A stretch of 64,000 bases of DNA from Bacteroidia bacterium. Lineage in GTDB: Bacteria; Bacteroidota; Bacteroidia; Palsa-965. Below are positions 1-8,104 of this stretch, piece after piece. The position numbers and the translations under genes were made by a program. Location: positions 124,001 through 188,000 of the forward strand of contig JALONL010000008.1 in assembly GCA_025454955.1 (NCBI GenBank), given 5' to 3'. The notes beneath the pieces were generated by a model, which made no database searches, had not been told where the DNA came from, and was given only the letters and a program-made list of their open reading frames with translations. Positions within the stretch are counted from its first letter, which is position 1. Every line of letters begins with the position of its first letter.

Positions 1-1457
1 TCGTAAAACGCATGGTTCTGCTCCGGGTCAAGCACTTCGAGCAGGGCCGACGACGGATCGCCATGCCAGTCGTTGCCCACCTTGTCCAGTTCGTCGAGCA
101 CAAACACCGGGTTGGAACTGCCCGACTTTTTGATGTTCTGCAAAATACGTCCGGGCATTGCCCCGATGTAAGTTTTGCGGTGTCCGCGTATTTCCGATTC
201 GTCTTTCAAACCACCCAGCGACATACGCACATACTTACGTCCCAGCGATTCGGCAATGGATTTGCCCAGCGAAGTTTTACCCACGCCCGGAGGGCCGTAA
301 AGGCAAATGATGGGCGCTTTCATATTGCCACGCAGCTTAATTACGGCTAAGTGTTCGAGAATGCGTTCCTTCACTTTCTCGAGACCGTAATGATCGCGGT
401 GCAGAATTTTTTCGGCTTCGTTGAGGTCGTATTTATCTTCGGTGTATTCGTTCCACGGCAAATCGAGAAGAAGTTCTAAGTAATTCATCTGCACCGAATA
501 TTCGGCCGCATTGGGATTCATGCGTTCGAGCTTGGCAAACTCTTTTTTGAATGCGGCGGCGGCATGATCGGGCCAGTTCTTTTTGACCGAACGCTCGCGC
601 AAATCGGCAATTTCCTGCTCCGACGGATTTCCGCCCAATTCTTCCTGAATGGTTTTTATTTGCTGGTGCAGGAAATACTCGCGCTGCTGCCGGTCAATAT
701 CCACCTTTACCTTGGTCTGAATCTGGTTTTTCAGTTCCAGCAATTGCAGTTCCTTGGTGAGCAGCCCCAGCACGTTGGTGGCGCGTTCCTTGAGCGAAGC
801 GATTTCAATAATCTGCTGCTTTTCCACCACACTTGCATTCATGTTGGAGGAAATGAAATTGATAAGAAACGCCGGACTCTCGATATTGCGGATGGCCATG
901 GTGGCCTCGGCCGGCAACTGCGGATTGCCATTGATAATTTGCAGCGCCACATCTTTTACCGAACCAATTATGGCCGGAAACTCCTGATCGTTTGCCGTAG
1001 GACGTGTTTCGGGCAATGCCGTAACGGTGGCGCGCAAGTAAGGTTCGCGCTGCACTTCCTCGCCCAATATAAACCGGCGGCGGCCCTGAAGGATAACCGT
1101 GGTATTACCATCGGGCATACGCAGCATACGGATAATGAAAGCCACCGTGCCTACCGAATACAAATCGTCGATGCCGGGATCTTCGTTGTCGTCGTTTTTC
1201 TGCGCCACCACGCCAATGGTGCGTGTGCCCTTGCTGGCTTCGCGGATGAGGCGGATGGATTTTTCGCGGCCCACGGTAATGGGTATCACCACACCCGGAA
1301 ACAATACCGTATTGCGCAGCGGAAGAATGGATAAGGTATCGGGAACCGATTCGTTGTTCATCTGCTCCTCATCTTCGGGACTGAGCAGGGGAATAAACTC
1401 GGTATCGTCGTCAGACAACTGGTCAAAACCTAAGGGTGAAAATAATTGCTGATTCAT
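1..1457 (-). CDS. lon: Lon protease, N-terminal part (C-terminus beyond window)
   Basis: ATP-dependent serine protease that degrades misfolded and regulatory proteins in the cytoplasm. About 485 residues are visible: an acidic N-terminal extension, the LON substrate-binding domain (SILPLRNTVLFPGVVIPI near residue 43), the helical linker (REYFLHQQIKTIQEELG), then the AAA+ module with Walker A GPPGVGKT at nt 273-296 and Walker B FVLDELDK closer to the edge. The Ser-Lys protease domain should lie to the left of base 1. The start chosen is the ATG at 1455-1457 (MNQQLFSP); a later in-frame Met (MNNESVPD) would remove only the acidic leader. The frame is open to the edge. Identification is secure; the gene is incomplete only because of the window boundary. 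Confidence 0.97.
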   Translation of the reverse strand, partial: MNQQLFSPLGFDQLSDDDTEFIPLLSPEDEEQMNNESVPDTLSILPLRNTVLFPGVVIPITVGREKSIRLIREASKGTRTIGVVAQKNDDNEDPGIDDLYSVGTVAFIIRMLRMPDGNTTVILQGRRRFILGEEVQREPYLRATVTALPETRPTANDQEFPAIIGSVKDVALQIINGNPQLPAEATMAIRNIESPAFLINFISSNMNASVVEKQQIIEIASLKERATNVLGLLTKELQLLELKNQIQTKVKVDIDRQQREYFLHQQIKTIQEELGGNPSEQEIADLRERSVKKNWPDHAAAAFKKEFAKLERMNPNAAEYSVQMNYLELLLDLPWNEYTEDKYDLNEAEKILHRDHYGLEKVKERILEHLAVIKLRGNMKAPIICLYGPPGVGKTSLGKSIAESLGRKYVRMSLGGLKDESEIRGHRKTYIGAMPGRILQNIKKSGSSNPVFVLDELDKVGNDWHGDPSSALLEVLDPEQNHAFY

Positions 1458-1588
1458 TCTGAAAAATATAGGTCAAACTGTCAGTTAAACACACTGCAAA
1501 CAGGCTTCCGCCGCTTTGACGGAAAGCAATGTACATTGGCAATACCTGTGCCACCGGCATTTTGCTGCCGTAATGGCAAAAAGAACTG

Positions 1589-2794
1589 TCAGAACCGCCG
1601 CAGCGAAGCGGTGCGCTCAAACACCAATTGGAAAAGGCGGCGCAGCGGGGCTTCCACTTTTTTGTTTCGGCGGGCAAGCACACGTTCGGCGGTTTCTATG
1701 GCTTTGTGAAGGCTGTGTTCGGTAAAACCTTCGGCTCCGCCCCAACTGAAATCGGGGATGAATTTGGGAGGAAAACCGCTGCCAAACACATTGGCCGCCA
1801 CACCCACCACGGTGCCGGTGTTAAACATGGTGTTAATGCCGCACTTGGCATGATCGGCCATGATGAGGCCGTGGAAAATGAGCCCGGTGTCTTCTTCGCC
1901 GCCAATGGCGTAGTTGTACACCTTTACCGGGCCGTAGTTGTTTTTGAGGTTGGAAGTATTGGTATCGGCGCCCAGATTGCACCATTCGCCAATTACCGAA
2001 TTGCCGAGGTAGCCGTCGTGCGATTTGTTGGAGTTGGCAAAGAATACGGAGTTGGTGACTTCGCCGCCCACCTTGCAGCCGGGGCCTATGGTGCTGTCGG
2101 CATAAAGTTTGGCGCCCATTTTTATTTGTGCGCCGCTGCAAATGGCAATGGGCCCGCGCACCAGGCTGCCTTCCATTACTTCGGCACCGGCCGCAATGTA
2201 CACCGGGCCTTCGGTGGTGTTGAAAATGCAGCCTGCCGCTTTGGCCCCGGGTTCCATAAGCACCGGATGGCTGCCGATAATGGTACACGTAGCATCGGGC
2301 GACTGGAAAGTGCCGCCGGCAATGAGTTCGAAATCGAGCTGCAGGGCGCGGCGGTTTTGGGTAAACAGGTCGTGCAGGCGGCGAATGACAATGGCCTCGG
2401 CCGAGGTTTCGCGGAGTTCGTAGTTTACGCGGAGATGATCGCTGCCGCCCAGCACAAGCGGGGTATGATCGGTTCCGGCGTGGCAGGCCACCAGGAGTTC
2501 GCCTTTAATAAGTGCTTCGCCCGGCCCGAGGGCTTTCACTTCGGCCGCCAGTTGTGCCGAAGGAGCCACCCGGCCATTTACCCAGATAAGCGGCACACCG
2601 GCCTGTGGCGTAAAAGGCCATAATTCTTCCAACGACTGCGCGGCAAGTGTGGAAGAGGAAACCGCCAGATGCCGCTCCCACTTTTCGCGCACGGTAAAAA
2701 TACCGAAACGGAATTCGCACAGCGGGCGCGTGGCCGCCAGCGGAAACAACGCCGTGCGGTATTCATCGTCGAAAAAAGCCAGTTGAAAGGTCAT
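1589..2794 (-). CDS. GlmU-like sugar nucleotidyltransferase/acyltransferase, Bacteroidota type
   Basis: 401 residues. Probable UDP-N-acetylglucosamine diphosphorylase / glucosamine-1-phosphate acetyltransferase-like enzyme supplying UDP-GlcNAc for peptidoglycan and lipopolysaccharide. The N-terminus has the family signature RP-x2-E-x-R-x-G (TRPLCEFRFGIFTVREKWE, residues 23-41) in place of the classical GlmU GxGTRM loop. From about residue 165 to 345 hexapeptide repeats (VYIAAGAEV, SLVRGPIAICSGAQIKMG, TIGPGCKVGGEV) predict a left-handed beta-helix. It lies behind rpmE2 on the same strand, an arrangement I recall from other Bacteroidota. The family is recognised; its exact donor and acceptor are inferred. 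Confidence 0.88.
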   Translation of the reverse strand: MTFQLAFFDDEYRTALFPLAATRPLCEFRFGIFTVREKWERHLAVSSSTLAAQSLEELWPFTPQAGVPLIWVNGRVAPSAQLAAEVKALGPGEALIKGELLVACHAGTDHTPLVLGGSDHLRVNYELRETSAEAIVIRRLHDLFTQNRRALQLDFELIAGGTFQSPDATCTIIGSHPVLMEPGAKAAGCIFNTTEGPVYIAAGAEVMEGSLVRGPIAICSGAQIKMGAKLYADSTIGPGCKVGGEVTNSVFFANSNKSHDGYLGNSVIGEWCNLGADTNTSNLKNNYGPVKVYNYAIGGEEDTGLIFHGLIMADHAKCGINTMFNTGTVVGVAANVFGSGFPPKFIPDFSWGGAEGFTEHSLHKAIETAERVLARRNKKVEAPLRRLFQLVFERTASLRRF

Positions 2795-2826
2795 ACCTTA
2801 CAAATTTCAGCAAAAAGTAGGAGGGC

Positions 2827-2860
2827 AAAAAAAAATCTCCCGGAAATTCCAGGAGATTTT
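2827..2860 (-). terminator. Rho-independent terminator after rpmE2
   Basis: Perfect 9-bp inverted repeat AAAATCTCC (2832-2840) / GGAGATTTT (2852-2860) with an 11-nt loop. Read on the minus strand it is followed by a run of nine U (A2827-A2835 on the plus strand, partly in the stem). It lies just downstream of the rpmE2 stop codon and before the GlmU-like gene, so it should make rpmE2 largely a separate transcript. Confidence 0.8.
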
Positions 2861-2879
2861 CAGTGAATTTACACGCAGA

Positions 2880-3131
2880 TTACCCTTTTTTCTGGTAACG
2901 GTTGCGGAATTTATCGATACGACCTGCGGTGTCAACCAGCTTCATTTTGCCGGTGTAGAACGGATGCGAGGTGTTTGAAATTTCGAGTTTAATGAGGGGA
3001 TACTCATTGCCATCTTCCCAGGTGATGGTATCTTTGGTTTCCGCGGTTGAACGGGTGATGAATGCCTGTTCGTTTGACATGTCTTTGAAGACAACGAGGC
3101 GGTAGTTTTCGGGATGGATTCCTTTTTTCAT
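2880..3131 (-). CDS. rpmE2: 50S ribosomal protein L31, type B
   Basis: 83 residues, [18 protein letters not shown] onward, with the family features [11 protein letters not shown] and a C-terminal RIDKFRNRY. It is a large-subunit protein at the subunit interface. There is no CxxC zinc motif, which defines the type B (zinc-independent) form; ribosomes using it need no zinc at this position. A good promoter match lies 40 nt upstream and a terminator directly downstream, so it is probably transcribed alone. Confidence 0.97.
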   Translation of the reverse strand: MKKGIHPENYRLVVFKDMSNEQAFITRSTAETKDTITWEDGNEYPLIKLEISNTSHPFYTGKMKLVDTAGRIDKFRNRYQKKG

Positions 3132-3170
3132 GTTGCTTTGAACAATAATTCCATATCACGTATGGGACTG

Positions 3171-3201
3171 CAAAAGTAAAGAAAAATATATAATGTGCAA
3201 C
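3171..3201 (-). promoter_or_regulatory. Bacteroidota-type promoter of rpmE2
   Basis: On the plus strand CAAAAGTA (3171-3178) is the reverse complement of a TAnnTTTG -7 box, and CAAC (3198-3201) reads GTTG on the minus strand at the -33 position, with 19 nt between them. The predicted transcript starts about 35 nt before the rpmE2 ATG. Confidence 0.6.
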
Positions 3202-3299
3202 ACTGTGTATAAAATTTTCTGCCGGAAGCTCTTTTTGGGGCCTGCGGGCCGTTTCCGGCAATAATCGTTGTTAAAAAGCGTTATTCTGCCGCGAACCCG

Positions 3300-3307
3300 T
3301 ATTTTTG
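3300..3307 (+). promoter_or_regulatory. -7 box TATTTTTG before lipoprotein gene
   Basis: Exact TAnnTTTG match ending 6 nt before the ATG at 3314, implying transcription starts at or next to the start codon. No convincing -33 TTTG was found. It argues against the in-frame TTG at 3305, which lies inside the box. Confidence 0.5.
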
Positions 3308-3313
3308 GCGCTT

Positions 3314-4720
3314 ATGCACTTGCTGAGATTTCTGCTGCCTTTCTTTTTCCTGCTTCCGTTTGTAAACAGTTGCCGCCGCGATGTGCTGGACGAAGACTCC
3401 AGTGCCGCATTGGTTTTTTCGCGCGATACGGTGGTGTTTGATACTGTATTTACCACGGTAGGCTCGGCCACACGCAACTTTAAAGTGTATAATTTCAGCA
3501 GCAAAGCCGTGCGCATTTCGTCCATTCAACTGGCCGGGAGTTCCACTTCGCAGTTTCGTATTAATGTAGATGGCCTGCCGGTGGTAAGCACCGGCGATAT
3601 TTTGCTGCGTGGCGGCGACAGTATGTATGTGTTTGTGGATGTAACCGTAAACCCAAACAACAGCAACAGCCCGCTCATGATCGAAGATTCGGTGGTGTTT
3701 GTCACCAATGGCAATGTGCAGCGGGTAATACTCAACGCCGTGGGGCAGGATGCGCATTTCCATTTCAACGAAGTGCTCGACTGCAACGAGGTTTGGACCA
3801 ACGACAAGCCGCATGTGATTTACGGTTTTGCCATCATCCCAAGTTGCTGCAAACTCACCATAAACGCCGGCACCCGCGTACACCTGCATAAAAATGCCGT
3901 TCTCGCCGCCGATTCCTGCGCCACACTCGAAGTGCTGGGTACGGCCAGCAGCAAGGTCACCTTCCAGGGCGACCGTCTCGAACCCGAATATGCCGAAGAA
4001 CCCGGGCAGTGGGGCTACATCTGGCTCTCGGCGGGCAGCAAGAACAACATTATCGACTGGGCTGTGATTAAAAACGGAAGTGTGGGAATACTTTGCGATA
4101 CACTGGGAGCATCATCCAATCCTACATTACGCATAACCAATACTGAAATTCGTAATATGGCATTGTACGGTATTGTTGCACAGGGAACCTGGATGCAAGG
4201 CGATAATCTATTAATTAATAATTGTGCTGAAGTTTGCCTGCTACTGTATATTGGCGGCCGCTACGAGTTCAGACATAGTACCTTTGCCAATTATTGGGAT
4301 ATTTCAAATCGCACAACATCATCTGTCTCTATAGTTAACTGGTATGAAGGCTCTGACAATGTCATTTACAACCGCCCAATGACACAGTGCGATTTCCTGA
4401 ACTGCATAATAGATGGCGATAAGGAAAACGAACTGCTGCTCGACTCGATAGTGACGGGAAACGTTCCTTTTCAATATAAATTCTCGCACTGCCTCATCAA
4501 AACCGATATAAACACGCAGAATGCCACCCGGTTTGTGGCCAACATTTTCAACCAGCCCGCCAACTACACCAACCGCGGCGAGCGCGATTACACCCTTGCC
4601 CCCGGCTCAGCCGCCATAAACATTGGCGACCCGGCCGTGGGCGTGCTCCTGCCCCTCGATCTGGCCAACCTGCCCCGGAGCAGCACCCAGCCCGACGCCG
4701 GAGCTTACGAACGGCAGTAA
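3314..4720 (+). CDS. Lipoprotein with Hydin/DUF1573-like domain and right-handed beta-helix
   Basis: 468 residues from the ATG at 3314 (an in-frame TTG at 3305 overlaps the promoter box). Signal peptide MHLLRFLLPFFFLLPFVNSC with lipobox VNSC, so an envelope lipoprotein. Residues about 30-130 (VVFDTVFTTVGSATRNFKVYN, then IQLAGSSTSQFRINVDG) look like an Ig-like ASPM/SPD-2/Hydin fold. Residues about 140-440 resemble a parallel beta-helix of the pectate-lyase type (IIDWAVIKNGSVGIL, TNTEIRNMALYGIVA), ending in the LPRSSTQPDAGAYERQ tail common in Bacteroidota choice-of-anchor/polysaccharide-associated proteins. The codons at about 4090-4400 are more A+T-rich than the ends. Function unknown; carbohydrate contact is a guess. 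First of four lipoprotein genes on this strand. Confidence 0.82.
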   Translation: MHLLRFLLPFFFLLPFVNSCRRDVLDEDSSAALVFSRDTVVFDTVFTTVGSATRNFKVYNFSSKAVRISSIQLAGSSTSQFRINVDGLPVVSTGDILLRGGDSMYVFVDVTVNPNNSNSPLMIEDSVVFVTNGNVQRVILNAVGQDAHFHFNEVLDCNEVWTNDKPHVIYGFAIIPSCCKLTINAGTRVHLHKNAVLAADSCATLEVLGTASSKVTFQGDRLEPEYAEEPGQWGYIWLSAGSKNNIIDWAVIKNGSVGILCDTLGASSNPTLRITNTEIRNMALYGIVAQGTWMQGDNLLINNCAEVCLLLYIGGRYEFRHSTFANYWDISNRTTSSVSIVNWYEGSDNVIYNRPMTQCDFLNCIIDGDKENELLLDSIVTGNVPFQYKFSHCLIKTDINTQNATRFVANIFNQPANYTNRGERDYTLAPGSAAINIGDPAVGVLLPLDLANLPRSSTQPDAGAYERQ

Positions 4721-4811
4721 CCACTTATTACCCAAAACCGACCACTTATTCCCTCCCCTTCCCGAACGGTAAAACAATACTGCCCGGCTTGCGCGGTTTG
4801 GCAATAATGCG

Positions 4812-4819
4812 TATCTTTC
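4812..4819 (+). promoter_or_regulatory. Candidate -7 box TATCTTTC
   Basis: One mismatch from TAnnTTTG, 17 nt before the ATG at 4837. No clear -33 element at the right distance. It could start a transcript for the three downstream lipoprotein genes. Confidence 0.35.
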
Positions 4820-4836
4820 GGGAAACATATTCTGTT

Positions 4837-5373
4837 ATGAAACGTCTCCCTTTTATCGCCGCCGCCGCATCGCTCATGCTTGTTGCCTCCTGTGCAAAAG
4901 AAAGCACCCGTCTCGGAGTAACCACTCCCGGCAATAATATGCGCACCACAACCCAGCAAATGGGCGATGGTGAAGTGGGAATCAGCAAAACAGAATTTAC
5001 CCTGAGCACCAATAAAGATCCGCTTACTCAGGAAGCACTCTGCGTAGAGCCTGCGGGTGACTGCGCTTCAATCAACATCAGCAGTTCGCGTATGGAGGAA
5101 CTGGATGAAATGATTGAAAACAATACTCTCGAAGCCACCTTTTCTTCACGCGTAAGTTCTTCACGCTTCACCATCTTCAACGACCTTCCCGAAATTAAAT
5201 CGGGTCTTGCACAGGGCCGCCTCACTTTGGTGCGCGAAACCAACTCTGCCGGCGATGTGTTCTACATTGTAGTACGCAAAGGCACTGTAAACAAAGGCGA
5301 ACGCGCACGTCAGGAGCAGGTTATCAGAACCTTCATGGTGCCTGCTGCCACAGCGATTCAAACACACAACTAA
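4837..5373 (+). CDS. Hypothetical lipoprotein
   Basis: 178 residues from ATG 4837. The longer frame from TTG 4789 would put 16 residues before a textbook signal peptide and overlap the putative -7 box. MKRLPFIAAAASLMLVASC carries lipobox VASC. The mature part is polar with Ser/Thr-rich and acidic stretches (SSRMEELDEMIENNTLEATFSS) and a C-terminal beta-rich segment (GRLTLVRETNSAGDVFYIVV). Two cysteines sit in LCVEPAGDCAS. I do not recognise the family. It ends 18 nt before the next lipoprotein gene, so co-transcription is likely. Confidence 0.75.
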   Translation: MKRLPFIAAAASLMLVASCAKESTRLGVTTPGNNMRTTTQQMGDGEVGISKTEFTLSTNKDPLTQEALCVEPAGDCASINISSSRMEELDEMIENNTLEATFSSRVSSSRFTIFNDLPEIKSGLAQGRLTLVRETNSAGDVFYIVVRKGTVNKGERARQEQVIRTFMVPAATAIQTHN

Positions 5374-5391
5374 TATCCGGTTGTGAACCTG

Positions 5392-6516
5392 ATGAAAACT
5401 GCTGCCGGTTTTCTGGCTTTATTTCTGCTGCTTTTAAATTCCTGTAAAGAACCCGCCATTGGCCTCGAACCTTTGGGCGACAGGGTTTTTTCAGACACCA
5501 CCATGGTAACGCTCCGCAACTGGAGTGCCGACGGTAAATTCATCCGCGCTTTTTCGATAGAAGCATCCATGCTTATTTTTTTTGATGCCGGAACCGGTAA
5601 AATTCATACCACCGTTCCGCTCAATGCCTTGGATACCATTTCTTCCGAACGTCGCCTTTGGGGCATAGTTACCCGCGGCCCTGATTCGGTTTTTGTGGTA
5701 ATACCGCACACCAAACTTATTTTTCTGCTCAACCAGTCGGGACGTATTGTAAACCGCTGGGAAGTGAAGGGAAACCTTACCGGCAATTTTTCCGATTTTG
5801 CACTGATTACGCTTACCCGCAGCGCGCCGCTCATTACAGGCAATAAAATATACATGACCTGCGCCCGCAAAGCCATTCAGGTAAACACCAAAGCAGCACG
5901 CATAGAATATTTCAAAACACCCGGCGAAATTGTGTTCGACCTGAAACAGCCCGAAAAACTGCTTCAGAACACCAGCGGACTATGGCCCCAAAGCTACCGC
6001 AACGGAGCCGGATACCGCGATTATTACCCCCAGCGCTGCATAAACGCAAAAGGGCAAACCATAAACGGTTTCAGTGCCGACGATTCCATATTTGTATATG
6101 AGCAGGGAAAACGCGTAGCCGCACATTATGCCAAGAGCAAATACATGACTGCGCGCAAGGAATATCCCGACGACAGCACCGGCAATTTTGCGTTTATGGA
6201 CCGCTACACGGTGGAAGAACCGCGCTACCTGAGCATGGATTACGATCCGTACCGTAAAATGTACTACCGCATTGTACACCATGCCCAGCAGTATGTGAGC
6301 AACGACAGTATTACACTCAACCAGAGCATAGACAAAAACTGGTCGCTGATGATGCTCGACGAAAACTTTCAGGTGGTGGGCGATGTGCAGTTTGATCCCA
6401 AGCAGTACCTTCCCGCCGTACTCATCACACCCGAAGGAATTATGGTGATGCGCCGCAACGAATCGCTCACCATGCCCAAAGCCACTTTTACTCTGTTTCA
6501 GCCCGAAAGTCTGTGA
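5392..6516 (+). CDS. DUF4221-like lipoprotein, probable beta-propeller
   Basis: 374 residues from ATG 5392 (an in-frame GTG at 5383 is the alternative). MKTAAGFLALFLLLLNSC is a lipoprotein signal. The mature chain has recurring short strand pairs (DSVFVVIPHTKLIFLLNQSG, LMMLDENFQVVGDVQFD) and conserved-looking segments (RYLSMDYDPYRKMYYRIVHH) that fit the Bacteroidota DUF4221 family of about 370 residues with a propeller-like fold; this assignment is from memory of the family's look. It overlaps the next gene by 4 nt (GTGA), so the two products are probably made together. The role is unknown. Confidence 0.75.
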   Translation: MKTAAGFLALFLLLLNSCKEPAIGLEPLGDRVFSDTTMVTLRNWSADGKFIRAFSIEASMLIFFDAGTGKIHTTVPLNALDTISSERRLWGIVTRGPDSVFVVIPHTKLIFLLNQSGRIVNRWEVKGNLTGNFSDFALITLTRSAPLITGNKIYMTCARKAIQVNTKAARIEYFKTPGEIVFDLKQPEKLLQNTSGLWPQSYRNGAGYRDYYPQRCINAKGQTINGFSADDSIFVYEQGKRVAAHYAKSKYMTARKEYPDDSTGNFAFMDRYTVEEPRYLSMDYDPYRKMYYRIVHHAQQYVSNDSITLNQSIDKNWSLMMLDENFQVVGDVQFDPKQYLPAVLITPEGIMVMRRNESLTMPKATFTLFQPESL

Positions 6517-6980
6517 TTCGTAATCAGGCAATATTGCTTTTTTGCTTCTGGCTTGTGGCGCTCGGTTCCTGCTCGGAAGATAAGCCCAAACCCGAAGCAC
6601 CCAAAGAAACCCTGCAGACACGGGTATTCAGAAAATACCTGGCCGATGTTTTTGCCGATTCCATACGCGCCCAAAAGCATGTATATATAATGGTGCCCGG
6701 CAAAGGCTGCAAAGGCTGCATGGCCAACACCCTCGACAGAATACGCCAGCTAAAGCCCGACAGCACCTACACCACCGTAATCATTTCGAGCATTAACACC
6801 CTGCCCGAAGAAATGTACCCGGTACCGTTTATGTTCGACGAAAAAGGGGTGATGGAACGTATCAATATCCGCATTTCAAACGTCACGGTAATACGTACCG
6901 AAAACACGCGCATACTCGACATGCGCAATTTCGACGGCATTTTCGACCGCGGGCTCGATTCGCTTATCCGCTGGCATTGA
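6513..6980 (+). CDS. Thioredoxin-like lipoprotein with CKGC motif
   Basis: 155 residues. GTG start at 6513 overlaps the upstream stop codon; no other start precedes the signal peptide MIRNQAILLFCFWLVALGSC (lipobox LGSC). The mature protein has HVYIMVPGKGCKGCMANTLDRI near residue 60: a beta-strand, a CxxC at a helix start, then a helix, as in thioredoxin-like folds. The usual cis-Pro region is not obvious. It may handle a thiol at the envelope or simply keep the fold. Coupled to the DUF4221-like gene, a pairing of propeller and redox-like lipoproteins that I recall in Bacteroidota. Followed by a weak inverted repeat (7007-7014 / 7044-7051) between convergent genes. Confidence 0.72.
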   Translation: MIRNQAILLFCFWLVALGSCSEDKPKPEAPKETLQTRVFRKYLADVFADSIRAQKHVYIMVPGKGCKGCMANTLDRIRQLKPDSTYTTVIISSINTLPEEMYPVPFMFDEKGVMERINIRISNVTVIRTENTRILDMRNFDGIFDRGLDSLIRWH

Positions 6981-7044
6981 GAAAGGCTTTTCAGCCTGCC
7001 AGGCAGTTTCTGAGCGAAGCGAAGATTGGCTCAAACAATTCTCC

Positions 7045-8088
7045 TCAGAAAAATGAAGGCGAAGCCAGTCGCGTATTCTGGTTATGAAATATCCCGGTAT
7101 AAATTACCATCGCCTCCAGCGCGCCCCGTCCCTGCGAAGCAGTTGTAAGCCTCGACACATTGAAATCATAATTCACCGCTGCGCCTACCGGGCCATAATC
7201 TATGCGCACCCACGCACTCAGCGCATCGCCGGTGCGGTACATGCCGCCGAAAGAAAATGATTTCTCTTCCTGATAATTGGTATAGCGCGAACGCTCGCTG
7301 AGCTTGAATTTCATCCCCAGCCCGAGATTGATAAGTTGTGACGGGCCCTGACGCGCAAACAAAATACGCGGCAGCAAAAACGAATTGCCACTCTCGCCCA
7401 GTTTTACCTGAGCCGACCAGTGCGCCATAATTTTACGGTAAAGCTGATCGTCGCTGCCAAGGAAGCTGATTACCGGACGTGTGAGGTGGTGCGCGCCCAC
7501 ACCCACATTCATCCTGAAACGATCATTAAAAGTGGTGGTAATGGCCACGCCCGAAGCCACATCGAGGTAAAAATAGGCATCGCCAAAAGCAGTTGCTTCG
7601 CCTGTGGGCAACGAGGCATCGTAAGTGAGTCCGTTAAACTGCCTTCCCCAACTCGAACCGGCAAGGTCGATGCTGCGCTGATTGAAACCGGCCTGCAAAC
7701 CGAACGAGAAAAAAGTACGGTTGCTTCCGTCGAGCGATTTGTTGTACGAACCACTCACATTCACGCTGTTGTTTTTAAGCTGTGTGCTGCCGGCCTTGTC
7801 CACATTGGCATTCAGCCCGATGGCAAAAAAGTCGCGCGATTGTTTGCGTTTGTTGCGGTTCTGGAAAGGCATATCCACGCCCAGCGAGTATGTGACAAAC
7901 GGTTTCGACACGGCCGACCATTGCGTGCGGTAGTTGTTTATTACCCGCAAATCGCCGGTAAAATTGCCGGTAAGCGCCGGATTTACCGTAAGCGGAGCCA
8001 TGTGAAACAGCGAGTAATGAAAATCCTGCGCCCAAATGGTAAGCGCGGTTACGCTGAAAAATACGGTGGCAAGTAAGTGCTTTTTCAT
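7045..8088 (-). CDS. PorP/SprF family type IX secretion system membrane protein
   Basis: 347 residues from ATG 8088, preceded by the purine-rich GGAGAAGGAC; the longer frame to 8151 would extend into the upstream gene and precede the signal peptide MKKHLLATVFFSVTALTIWAQ. The mature start DFHYSLFHMAPLTVNPALTGNF is the PorP/SprF hallmark (Q-x-F-x2-Y-x4-NPA-x-TG), and the rest alternates like an outer-membrane barrel. SprF-type proteins help a partner adhesin cross or attach to the outer membrane through T9SS. It follows a type B CHU_C-domain adhesin by 16 nt on the same strand, the standard partner arrangement, so it probably serves that protein. Confidence 0.93.
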   Translation of the reverse strand: MKKHLLATVFFSVTALTIWAQDFHYSLFHMAPLTVNPALTGNFTGDLRVINNYRTQWSAVSKPFVTYSLGVDMPFQNRNKRKQSRDFFAIGLNANVDKAGSTQLKNNSVNVSGSYNKSLDGSNRTFFSFGLQAGFNQRSIDLAGSSWGRQFNGLTYDASLPTGEATAFGDAYFYLDVASGVAITTTFNDRFRMNVGVGAHHLTRPVISFLGSDDQLYRKIMAHWSAQVKLGESGNSFLLPRILFARQGPSQLINLGLGMKFKLSERSRYTNYQEEKSFSFGGMYRTGDALSAWVRIDYGPVGAAVNYDFNVSRLTTASQGRGALEAMVIYTGIFHNQNTRLASPSFF

Positions 8089-8104
8089 GTGTCCTTCTCC
8101 CCTT

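Noticed and set aside
564..1334. Long plus-strand open frame (256 codons) opposite lon
   Set aside because: Antisense shadow of a clear lon reading frame; its translation is rich in His, Phe and Asn with no domain pattern. The same applies to 1628-2623, 45420-46589 and 47265-48278.
7007..7051. Rho-independent terminator between the CKGC lipoprotein and the PorP/SprF gene
   Set aside because: The TTTCTGAG/CTCAGAAA stem is only 8 bp with a 29-nt loop and no T-run, and overlaps the PorP/SprF stop codon; too weak to annotate.
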